A stretch of DNA of 64,000 nt from contig JAWKTN010000002.1 of the NCBI GenBank assembly GCA_041399065.1, positions 248,001 through 312,000 of the forward strand. The letters run 5' to 3'. Below, one piece after another: positions 17,095 through 25,185 of this stretch. Both the position numbers and the translations under genes were made by a program. Origin of the DNA: JAGQPD01 sp020426865. GTDB taxonomy: Bacteria; Planctomycetota; Planctomycetia; Pirellulales; Pirellulaceae. Under the pieces are notes generated by a model that saw only the letters and a list, made by a program, of their open reading frames with translations, searched no databases and had not been told where the DNA came from. How positions within the stretch are numbered: the stretch's first letter is position 1; every line of letters begins with the position of its first letter.

Positions 17095-18984
17095 ATGATC
17101 AAACACAACCACAACTTTCCGCTCGAAGAACCGGCGACTGCACCAGCCACGGGTACGAACGATTTCACGCCCACGCAGAAGAACTATTTGCAGGGGTTGG
17201 CGATGGGAACCGACGTCGCGCGAAAAATCCGCGGGCTGCCCGTGATTACCGGGGCCGGTGCCGTCGAATGCCCGGCGAACTCACGGCCTGAAGTCCCGCC
17301 GATCCCCATCGACAGTCCAGACTGCTGGATGGCCGCGGCACAACAGCAGCAGGTTTCCGCCGGCGGTACCCTGTGCGCCGAAGAGATAGCGAAACGCGAC
17401 ATCCACGTGTCCGCACTTTGGGACGCGATGATGCTACGTGCGGCCGAGGGACAGTTTCCCAAGGGGACCGACGTGTTTCTGCAGAAGCATTTTGGCATGT
17501 TCTACGTTGCTCCGGCACAGAACTCGTACATGTGCCGCCTGCGTTTTGCTGGTGGTGCTCTTACCGCCCACCAAATGCATGGGTTGGCTGATATTGCCGA
17601 CCATTTCGCCGGTGGTTTCACCGACGTCACGACCCGCGCGAACTTGCAGCTTCGTGAGATTGCAGCCGACAACTCGATGGACGTGTTGCTCGCGCTCCGC
17701 GACCTGGGAATCCTCAACTCGGGCGCCGGCGCGGACAACATCCGCAACATTACAGCAAGCCCGCTCAGCGGCATCGACCCGAAAGAAGCTATCGAAACGC
17801 TGCCACTGGCCCGCCAACTACACCATCACATACTACAACATCGCGAACTATACGGGCTGCCACGGAAATTCAATATTGCCTTTGATGGTGGTGGCTCGAT
17901 TTCGTCCCTTGATGATACCAACGATATTGGCTTTCACGCGGTGCGGCTTCCAGCCGAATATGCAACGTCGGATTGCCCGGAAGGAGTCTACTTCCAACTC
18001 GGCCTTGGTGGTATTACCGGTCATCTGGACTTCGCGCGCGACACTGGCATTCTCGTTCGGCCGGACCAATGCGTGATGGTCGCCACTGCAATCGTGAAAG
18101 TATTTATCGCGCATGGCAATCGCACGGACCGTAAGAAGGCTCGGTTGAAATACTTGCTCGACGCCTGGGGCTTCACGAAGTTCCTGGAAATGGTCGCCGC
18201 AGAACTGACCTTCCCGCTGGCCCGCATCCCGGCCGATCAGGTCGTCACGTACGACAACGAGAATCGGCTCGCACACATCGGTTGGCATTCGCAACGGCAA
18301 CCGGGAATGTCCTACGTCGGCGTCGTTCTTCCCGTCGGCCGATTGACCGCCGTGCAAATGCGCGGCATTTCCCGCATCGCCACTCAATTTGGCGATGGCC
18401 AACTTCGCCTCACCGTTTGGCAGAACCTGGTGATCCCCAACATACGATCCACCGACCAATCCGCCGTCGAGATGGAACTGGAGGCATTGGGGCTCGATTG
18501 GCGTGCCAGCAACGTGCGCGCCGGACTGGTAGCCTGCACTGGAAACGCCGGCTGCAAGTATGCCGCAGCCGACACCAAGGCCCATGCAATGCAGCTGGCA
18601 TCGTATGTCGACGAACGTACCGAACTTGATCAGCCGCTAAACATTCACTTGACTGGCTGCCATCATTCATGTGCCCAACACTACATCGGCGATATCGGGC
18701 TACAGGCCACCGGCGTTGAAGACGGAGACGAGATAGTCGAGGGCTACCATGTCTTCGTGGGCGGAGGCTCGGGATCGCGACAGCATATCGCACGACAACT
18801 TTGTTCAAGTGTACGCTTTGACGATCTTCCCCCATTAGTGCTGCGACTGATCAATGCATACCAATCACGACGTTTGGACGCGGACGAGTCGTTCGCCGCC
18901 TTCACGAACCGACACACGTTAGACGAGCTGCTCAGTTGGTGTTACACCCATGTGTCTCCCGCCGCGTCTATTCAGTGCCAGTGA
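17095..18984 (+). CDS. nirA: Ferredoxin-type nitrite reductase (siroheme, NirA)
   Basis: 629 residues. The siroheme/4Fe-4S ligands are Cys481 and Cys487 (CTGNAGC) and Cys522 and Cys526 (CHHSC). Two ferredoxin-like half domains surround them (FYVAPAQNSYMCRLR in the first, MSYVGVVLPVGRL in the second). It reduces nitrite to ammonium. An N-terminal helical motif FTPTQKNYLQGLAMG at about residues 21-35 resembles one in the following reductase. Sulfite reductase is the main alternative, but gene order favours nitrite. There are 51 bases between nasA and this gene. Confidence 0.9.
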   Translation: MIKHNHNFPLEEPATAPATGTNDFTPTQKNYLQGLAMGTDVARKIRGLPVITGAGAVECPANSRPEVPPIPIDSPDCWMAAAQQQQVSAGGTLCAEEIAKRDIHVSALWDAMMLRAAEGQFPKGTDVFLQKHFGMFYVAPAQNSYMCRLRFAGGALTAHQMHGLADIADHFAGGFTDVTTRANLQLREIAADNSMDVLLALRDLGILNSGAGADNIRNITASPLSGIDPKEAIETLPLARQLHHHILQHRELYGLPRKFNIAFDGGGSISSLDDTNDIGFHAVRLPAEYATSDCPEGVYFQLGLGGITGHLDFARDTGILVRPDQCVMVATAIVKVFIAHGNRTDRKKARLKYLLDAWGFTKFLEMVAAELTFPLARIPADQVVTYDNENRLAHIGWHSQRQPGMSYVGVVLPVGRLTAVQMRGISRIATQFGDGQLRLTVWQNLVIPNIRSTDQSAVEMELEALGLDWRASNVRAGLVACTGNAGCKYAAADTKAHAMQLASYVDERTELDQPLNIHLTGCHHSCAQHYIGDIGLQATGVEDGDEIVEGYHVFVGGGSGSRQHIARQLCSSVRFDDLPPLVLRLINAYQSRRLDADESFAAFTNRHTLDELLSWCYTHVSPAASIQCQ

Positions 18985-19031
18985 CTCTTATCTGCCAAAC
19001 TCAGTAGTGTTCATTAGAATCCGAGTCGACC

Positions 19032-20672
19032 ATGATTGAAATCATTCCGGAGTCCGCTCCATTTAACGAGGAACAACGCGCTTGGCTTAATGGATTTCTC
19101 GCCGGATGGCTCGCAGTGCCGAGCGGAGATCAGCTGCCCGTCAATCGGATCGCCACGTTTCTCGATTCGCCAGCGACAACAGCTTCCGACGATCAGCCAT
19201 CAGGCCCTTCCACTGCCCCGGCCGAGCACGAAGAATTCCCGTGGCACGATCCTACCTTGCCACTTGAAGAACGACTCAGACTAGCGACAGATCGCCCACT
19301 TTCCCGTCGCTTGATGTCCGCCATGGCGCAACTCAACTGCGGCGCTTGCGGTTACCTCTGCAAGACTTACTCAGAGGCGCTTGCCAATGGAAACGAGGCG
19401 AATCCGTCTCTCTGCTCACCCGGAGGCCGAGAAACGGCAAAGGCCATCAAACGCATCCTGAAAGACGAACAACCGACAACATCAGACGTTTATCAGGCGT
19501 CCATCAAGCCTATTGCTACGACTGATTCGGCGGCGGGGCCAAACACACCTCCACTGCACGTTGCCACCCTCAAATCCACCTGCCGACTGAATGCCCCCGG
19601 GTCCGACAAGCACACAACGCATGTCGTTATCGATGTGGCACACACGTCCCTCACGTATCGCGTAGGCGACTCGCTCGGTGTCCTGCCATCGAATTGCCCG
19701 GAGTTGGTAGCCAACCTCGTTTCTGCGCTGGGTAGCCACGCTGATGCACCAATGGTTAGACGAGATGGTGCCCCTGCAACCTTGGCGGATGTCCTAAAGA
19801 ACGATTGTGACCTGCACGAAATCACTGACGCGTTAATCCAACTACTGCTGGAACAAACCATCACGGAAGAAGGGCGCAATGGGCTTAAGGCGTTTGCTAA
19901 CGATGAATCCCATGAGGGCCTGCACCGTGAGGACATGGACGTGCTGGACATTCTAACCGCCTGCGCGTGCTACGTACCCGTCGATCGCTTTGTCACGGCG
20001 CTGGCTGCGTTGCGTCCCCGACTCTACTCCATTAGCAGTTCGCCAGCCGCGCATCCTCACGAAGTACACCTTACGGTTGGCCGAGTAACGAATCAGCTTC
20101 GAGGACGCGAACGGAAGGGAGTCGCTTCCACGATGTTGGCGGACCGAGTTGTATGCGGCGACCAACTACGGATCTTCGTCCATGCATCGAACACATTCAC
20201 CGTTCCGGCAGACGCGCAAACCCCGATGATCATGATCGGACCTGGCACGGGCATCGCACCGTTTCGAGCCTTCTTGCAGGAACGAGAGATAGTCGCTCGA
20301 TCCGGTATCTCGATTGGCCCCAGTTGGTTGTTCTTCGGCGATCGAAGTGAGGAGTACGACTATCTCTATCGCGACGAACTTGAAGGACTCCTTGATCGCG
20401 GCGTTCTCACTCGATTGGACACGGCCTTTAGCCGAGACCAACCGCAAAAAATCTACGTACAACACCGAATGTTGGAACACGGTGGTCAATTGATGGAATG
20501 GCTACGGCATGGCGCCTATCTCTATGTTTGCGGCGATGCACGTCGCATGGCACTCGATGTGGACCAAGCACTACACGACATCGTCGATCAGCACACTCCC
20601 TCCGACGTCAAGGCTGCGTCATTCGTGGCTGAGCTTAAGCGGCAAGGGCGATACCTGCGCGATGTCTATTGA
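19032..20672 (+). CDS. CysJ-like NADPH flavoprotein reductase with N-terminal RnfB-type 4Fe-4S domain
   Basis: 546 residues. Residues 11-27 carry the motif FNEEQRAWLNGFLAG. Residues 100-132 form a 4Fe-4S domain of the RnfB/acetyl-CoA-synthase kind: Cys103, Cys106, Cys110 and Cys128 followed by SPGG. There is no flavodoxin (FMN) domain. From about residue 175 it is a CysJ/P450-reductase-like FAD and NADPH module with RLYSISSSP (FAD), GPGTGIAPFRAF and YVCGDARRMA (NADPH) and the C-terminal aromatic Tyr546. It probably feeds electrons from NADPH to NirA, with the 4Fe-4S domain replacing FMN. It is the last gene of the operon and converges on the regulator with a 16-base gap. Confidence 0.85.
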   Translation: MIEIIPESAPFNEEQRAWLNGFLAGWLAVPSGDQLPVNRIATFLDSPATTASDDQPSGPSTAPAEHEEFPWHDPTLPLEERLRLATDRPLSRRLMSAMAQLNCGACGYLCKTYSEALANGNEANPSLCSPGGRETAKAIKRILKDEQPTTSDVYQASIKPIATTDSAAGPNTPPLHVATLKSTCRLNAPGSDKHTTHVVIDVAHTSLTYRVGDSLGVLPSNCPELVANLVSALGSHADAPMVRRDGAPATLADVLKNDCDLHEITDALIQLLLEQTITEEGRNGLKAFANDESHEGLHREDMDVLDILTACACYVPVDRFVTALAALRPRLYSISSSPAAHPHEVHLTVGRVTNQLRGRERKGVASTMLADRVVCGDQLRIFVHASNTFTVPADAQTPMIMIGPGTGIAPFRAFLQEREIVARSGISIGPSWLFFGDRSEEYDYLYRDELEGLLDRGVLTRLDTAFSRDQPQKIYVQHRMLEHGGQLMEWLRHGAYLYVCGDARRMALDVDQALHDIVDQHTPSDVKAASFVAELKRQGRYLRDVY

Positions 20673-20688
20673 CGAGCGGCGAGTTTTG

Positions 20689-22113
20689 CTAGAGTGCTTT
20701 GGGATCCCATCGTAACAAACGTAGCTTCTTGCGTAAGCTCGCGCGGGTCATCCCTAAGATGCGCGAGGCATGCGCCTGATTTCCGGAAGTATGCGTCAAT
20801 ACGATCCGCAACACGTGATTTTCCGTTTCGGTAATCGCCTGCTCGTAAACATCTTCACATTCGGCGATAAGTCGCTGGCCGACGAATTGATTCCAATTCG
20901 TTACTATCTCAGGTCCGCTTTCGTCCGGGCGTACACGCAACACATGCTTCGCAAACGCTAACTCAGACGCCAACATTTCCGCACTCACACACCCGCCACT
21001 CTCCGCCAAGCATCGGTGGACGATACAGATCATCTCGTCGACGTTACCCGGCCAGGAATAGGCCATCAACACCTGCATCACGTCGTCAGGTACCGTCGCT
21101 GGCCCGTATCCCAGCTGCATGGAAATACTGTTGACAACGTGCTGCACTAACAATGGCACATCCACACGGCGGCTGCGAATCGGGGGGACTTCAATCGTGT
21201 TGGATGCGACTGTGTAGTACAAGTCACGGCGTACCATTCCCTTCGCAAGAGAATGCGATAGTTCTCTATCACAACTTACAATAACGCGACACCGTACCCT
21301 TCGACCGACATAGCGACTTGAACTGGCGGACTGCAAGTATCTGCAGAGCAAGAATTGAATACGAGCTTCAGCAAGGTCGACGTTGGCAAGATAGAGTGTC
21401 GAGATCTCGTCCGACGAAAATAGCTCATGCAAATGTGCCTCCGCCAACGTTGGTGCGTCTTCGGCGACAAACGAGTCCACTGCCCCACCGCCAGCGGCAT
21501 GGATAGTGCGGGCAATCGCCTCCTTACCAGTTCCCGGCTCGCCAACAATCAAGATCGGTTGATGATCGTTGCACAGACGACCGATCTGCTTGAAAATCCG
21601 TCGCATCGCCTCGCTCTGGCCGACTAACGGAAACGTACGGGCATCTCCGACGCTCTCGTGGTGAACCCTGGGTGATTCGAAGACGATCCGATGCGTGCAT
21701 GCTCCTTCAATACTTTGACGTAGTTGTCCGTACTGAAGTGGTTTGTTCAAACAATCAAACGCTCCTAGTTTCATCGCCTGGGAAGTCGTCACCCCCGTGG
21801 TTCCCGATGTCAAAAATATGATCGGCAAACGGGGAAAGTCCCGACGCAACTGTTCGAGAACATCCAGGCCAGCTGCGTCTGGGAGCAGGTAGTCCAACAG
21901 CACCACATGCGGAACCTGTTCCGAAATCGCGGCAGCCACGGCACTGGCTAGTCCGACCGAGCGAACGCGTGCTTCTTGCTGTTCAAAGAGGCTCGATACC
22001 ACCGTCGGCAAGTGCGGATCATCGTCAACGATCAGAATCGATGCCACCGGTCGTTCGCTATCCATCCCCCTCATCGATGTTTCGTCACTATCCAACGCTC
22101 TCGCATGCACCAT
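20689..22113 (-). CDS. NtrC-family response regulator with degenerate AAA+ domain
   Basis: 474 residues. The receiver domain (about 24-135) is intact: acidic pocket VDDD, phospho-acceptor in LLDYLLP and Lys in LNKP. The AAA+ domain has Walker A GEPGTGKE, but the segment that normally holds GAFTGA is deleted (ELF runs almost straight into TLYLANV), and Walker B is TLYLANV where active members have TLFLDEI. The arginine-finger region DLYYTVAS is partly kept, and a Fis-type helix-turn-helix closes the protein (NQAHASRILGMTRASLRKKL). It cannot be a classical sigma-54 activator. It may regulate the adjacent nitrate operon by DNA binding alone. Starts at residues 14 and 17 are alternatives. Confidence 0.8.
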   Translation of the reverse strand: MVHARALDSDETSMRGMDSERPVASILIVDDDPHLPTVVSSLFEQQEARVRSVGLASAVAAAISEQVPHVVLLDYLLPDAAGLDVLEQLRRDFPRLPIIFLTSGTTGVTTSQAMKLGAFDCLNKPLQYGQLRQSIEGACTHRIVFESPRVHHESVGDARTFPLVGQSEAMRRIFKQIGRLCNDHQPILIVGEPGTGKEAIARTIHAAGGGAVDSFVAEDAPTLAEAHLHELFSSDEISTLYLANVDLAEARIQFLLCRYLQSASSSRYVGRRVRCRVIVSCDRELSHSLAKGMVRRDLYYTVASNTIEVPPIRSRRVDVPLLVQHVVNSISMQLGYGPATVPDDVMQVLMAYSWPGNVDEMICIVHRCLAESGGCVSAEMLASELAFAKHVLRVRPDESGPEIVTNWNQFVGQRLIAECEDVYEQAITETENHVLRIVLTHTSGNQAHASRILGMTRASLRKKLRLLRWDPKAL

Positions 22114-22529
22114 TTACAACGGTTACTGGCCGCAGCAAATATCGCGCCATCGCTAATTGCGGTAATTTGCAGCAATTTGACGCATCATCTACGCTGACTT
22201 GCCCGTCCACATAGCATCGGATGCCTTTAACAGGGCTCTCGAACGCTCCGTCCGCCGGGACATAGCCGCCAACCGAACGGCTGTGCCCGCCACGTAAACT
22301 TCGGGCCCGGCGCGTGGTGGCGATGGACATAGATTGCCGTGATTTGACCACCCAACTTGCGGCGAACGTTGCGTTCCCACAACGTGGCACCAAGTGGCTT
22401 CGCTGGCAAACCAGGCGTTTTTGCAGCCTTTTTGCTGCTTCGCGAAGAATTCGCTGGAATCGGAATGACGGTTGCAAGAGAACGGTCCCGTCGCCGCTAC
22501 GGAATTATGGCCCATTGAAGTCGCTACCC
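22114..22529. other. Divergent intergenic region, no gene recognised
   Basis: 416 bp between the NtrC-like regulator and the acyltransferase. An open frame on the plus strand joins the acyltransferase from 22314, but its first 72 codons look non-coding (Arg/Cys-rich, no fold pattern). I see no RNA gene or repeat. Promoters for both neighbours must lie here. Confidence 0.4.
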
Positions 22530-23771
22530 ATGCTCATCCAACCGTCCGTCGCTTCTCCATTGCAACTGCCCCGTTTCCCCGTTGCCGGGCGAGCACAACC
22601 GCCATTCGAGGCAGGTTGTGACGATCTGCCAGGGCAGACGTTAACAGCGACCTACATCCCTCCCAACGACGTGTTGTCCCATCTGGACGCAACGCGAGAC
22701 AGCTGGTGGCGACTCGTCGAACGCGCACTGGAACCCAACGTGTTTTATGAACCGCCGTTGCTTCAGTCAGCTCTCAAGGCTTGGGGGACCAGTCAACACG
22801 TTGGCATCGTCGCCGTCGACGCTCCACGCAGGAAGTGGCCCGACGGCCCCCGCGTGCTATGCGGCCTGTTTCCGATCGTACACACGCGTCACGCTGGACA
22901 ACGCTGTGTCGCGCTGTGGCGCCACCACCAATGCTATCTCTCAACTCCACTGATTCGCACTGACGTCGCTCAAGAGACACTAAACACGTTCCTGGACTTC
23001 CTGGCCAGCCCGGCAATGCGAGTCCCGCTGATGCGCATGGAAATGTCGCCCGGGGAAGGGCCGTTTCACAAATTGTTGGTCGAAACACTTCATCACCGGC
23101 AGCAAGGCTATCTCACTCTCGACCGCTATACGCGTGCGTTCTTCTTGCGCGAGTTTTCGGCCGATGACTTCCTGCAGAACAATCTGTCTCGCAAACGCCG
23201 CCACGAGTTGAAACGCCAACTGCGTCGGCTGGAAGAACAACATCGAGTGTCGTTTCGGTCGCTCAATGATGCGGGCGACGTTGACGCGTGGGTCGACCAG
23301 TTTCTCAGACTGGAATCAAGCGGTTGGAAACAAAGGAGTGCGACCGCTTTGGCTTGTGAGGCCACCGACGCGACATTTTTCCGTGACGCTTTACGAACGG
23401 CGCACGAGCGCGGAAGCTTGATGATGATGTCCCTTGACGTCAACGATGTCCCCGTCGCCATGAAGTGCAATCTGCTCAGCGGCCAAGGTGGGTTTGCGTT
23501 CAAAATCGCCTACGATGAACGGTTCGCCGAATACAGCCCCGGTGCCCTGCTGGAACTGGAGAATATCCGACAGCTGCACTCGCTCCCCACCACGCTTTGG
23601 ATGGATTCATGTGCAATGCCCAGCCATTCGCTGATCAATCCACTGTGGCCCGATCGCCGCATCGTCCAGACGATTCTCTTTTCCACCGGTTGTGCACCCG
23701 GTGACTTGACGATCGCCACAACGCCACTGCTCAAGTGGATTCGTGACACAGTCTGCAATCGCCCTGAATAA
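22530..23771 (+). CDS. FemAB/CelD-like GNAT-fold acyltransferase
   Basis: 413 residues from the ATG at 22530. The pattern of the Acetyltransf_6 (BcsL/CelD/FemAB-like) family is clear: an N-terminal half with ALWRHHQCYLSTPLI, the Arg/Lys-rich NLSRKRRHELKRQLRRLEE, then FLRLESSGWKQRSATAL and a final GGFAFKIAYDERFAEYSPGALLE motif. These enzymes transfer acyl or aminoacyl groups onto polysaccharide or cell-envelope acceptors in the cytoplasm. It lies 69 bases upstream of the JmjC-like gene on the same strand, so the two are probably co-transcribed. The substrate is unknown. Confidence 0.78.
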   Translation: MLIQPSVASPLQLPRFPVAGRAQPPFEAGCDDLPGQTLTATYIPPNDVLSHLDATRDSWWRLVERALEPNVFYEPPLLQSALKAWGTSQHVGIVAVDAPRRKWPDGPRVLCGLFPIVHTRHAGQRCVALWRHHQCYLSTPLIRTDVAQETLNTFLDFLASPAMRVPLMRMEMSPGEGPFHKLLVETLHHRQQGYLTLDRYTRAFFLREFSADDFLQNNLSRKRRHELKRQLRRLEEQHRVSFRSLNDAGDVDAWVDQFLRLESSGWKQRSATALACEATDATFFRDALRTAHERGSLMMMSLDVNDVPVAMKCNLLSGQGGFAFKIAYDERFAEYSPGALLELENIRQLHSLPTTLWMDSCAMPSHSLINPLWPDRRIVQTILFSTGCAPGDLTIATTPLLKWIRDTVCNRPE

Positions 23772-23840
23772 CTCATCAGCGATTTGGCCCCCGCACCATG
23801 CTCGAGTCAACCTTGTTTTACTCTCCAAAGGAAACCAATC

Positions 23841-24710
23841 ATGCCAATGCAAATGACCGTTGTTGGTCCGCATCTGAATTCCTTACGCCGCGACGTCTTC
23901 GCCGCTCGCTTCAACCGTCGTCCATTCCTGATCGAGCATGAACTCAGCAATCACCCATTGTTCGATTTGTCACGACTCGTCGAATTGTCCCAGGAACTTC
24001 CCACCGACCGCGTCGAATATAATGCCGGCGATCTGCCGATTACTCAGAATCCACAGCTGACACCCCGCAACGGACTGACCGTTGCCGAAACGATCCAGCG
24101 GATCGAAGAGTGTCGTTCGTGGCTGGTGCTCAAGAACGTCGAGCAACACCCGGCATACGCCGCGCTGCTCGACGAATGCCTCAACGAAATCGAATCGTAC
24201 ACCAACGCTATCGCACCAGGCATGTGTCGCCGCGAAGGCTTTATTTTCATCTCATCGCCCGGATCAGTAACGCCGTACCACATCGACCCCGAAAACAACT
24301 TCCTCCTGCAAGTCCGCGGTACCAAGGAGGTCTTTATGTACGATGCCGACGATCGCGAGGTGATCTCCGAGGAAACAATCGAAGAATTCTTCTGCGGTGC
24401 TCACCGGAATCTGGTATTTGACGAGCAAGTTCGCGACCGCGAACACCATTACATCTTGACTCCGGGCGACGGCCTGCACTTTCCGGTCGTCGCGCCGCAC
24501 TACGTCCAAAACGGTCCCGAAGTTTCCATTTCGTTTAGCATCACATTCCAAACGAGCCAGTCGCGTGACCGCCAATCATTGCATCGGCTTAATCGCACAC
24601 TGCGGCGCTGGGGCTTACATCCGTCACCCGTTGGCCGTTGGGCGTGGAGCGACAGTCTAAAGCTCCATTGTGTCAATCTCATGCGGCGTTTCAAGAAGTC
24701 GGCACAATAA
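23841..24710 (+). CDS. JmjC/cupin_8-like oxygenase
   Basis: 289 residues from the ATG at 23841, preceded by AAAGGAAA; an in-frame start at 23784 would overlap the gap without a ribosome site. The core double-stranded beta helix shows TPYHIDPENNFLLQVRG with iron ligands His147 and Asp149, a Lys at 162, and the distal ligand His220 in HFPVVAPHYVQNG. This fits a 2-oxoglutarate/Fe(II) hydroxylase of the FIH/JmjC type. It is paired with the acyltransferase. Substrate unknown; a peptide or cell-envelope intermediate is inference. Confidence 0.8.
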   Translation: MPMQMTVVGPHLNSLRRDVFAARFNRRPFLIEHELSNHPLFDLSRLVELSQELPTDRVEYNAGDLPITQNPQLTPRNGLTVAETIQRIEECRSWLVLKNVEQHPAYAALLDECLNEIESYTNAIAPGMCRREGFIFISSPGSVTPYHIDPENNFLLQVRGTKEVFMYDADDREVISEETIEEFFCGAHRNLVFDEQVRDREHHYILTPGDGLHFPVVAPHYVQNGPEVSISFSITFQTSQSRDRQSLHRLNRTLRRWGLHPSPVGRWAWSDSLKLHCVNLMRRFKKSAQ

Positions 24711-24719
24711 TCTCGCTCA

Positions 24720-25139
24720 TCAATCGACAATGCCCCACAAATCCGGCGTGGCGAGCTCAATGCTGTTGCCCGCCGGGTCACGAAAATAGAGCGAGCGCGC
24801 ACCATTGGGCCAGCGTACTTCGCTTTCAATCGGAATCTGCGCTTCCGCCAAGCGTTGCCGCCACGACGCGATTTCGTCATGATCCACACGGAACGCCAAA
24901 TGACCCGGACCGTGCGCGCCATGCGGAGGTATCAACTGCTGACGTACATGGGAAGGATGGCAGGAGGCATCGGGCAGGAACAACAGTAGCATCCCCGCTC
25001 CGCAACGATAAAACAGGTGCCGTCCCTCTTCGCGAAGCACCTCTTCCAATCCCAGGAACTGGCCATAAAACTTCGCCGCCGCACGCAAATCGTCTACATA
25101 CAGCGACGACTCAAGTACTCCCTTCGCTCGCGGCTCCAC
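24720..25139 (-). CDS. VOC-superfamily (glyoxalase/dioxygenase-fold) protein
   Basis: 139 residues from a GTG start with AAAGGAATAT just upstream. Two beta-alpha-beta-beta-beta modules are visible: LESSLYVDDLRAAAKFYGQFLGL and GHLAFRVDHDEIASWRQRL, ending in the metal-site strand SLYFRDPAGNSIELA. Candidate metal ligands are His in GHLAF and the final Glu. Members include glyoxalases, fosfomycin-resistance proteins and dioxygenases; nothing here singles one out. It converges with the JmjC-like gene, with nine bases between stops. Confidence 0.85.
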   Translation of the reverse strand: MEPRAKGVLESSLYVDDLRAAAKFYGQFLGLEEVLREEGRHLFYRCGAGMLLLFLPDASCHPSHVRQQLIPPHGAHGPGHLAFRVDHDEIASWRQRLAEAQIPIESEVRWPNGARSLYFRDPAGNSIELATPDLWGIVD

Positions 25140-25185
25140 ACCATATTCCTTTCATCGACAACCTGCGGGCACTTCAACGTCACTT

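Noticed and set aside
22314..22529. N-terminal extension of the acyltransferase
   Set aside because: No fold pattern, Arg/Cys-rich, and the fitting family start is at 22530.
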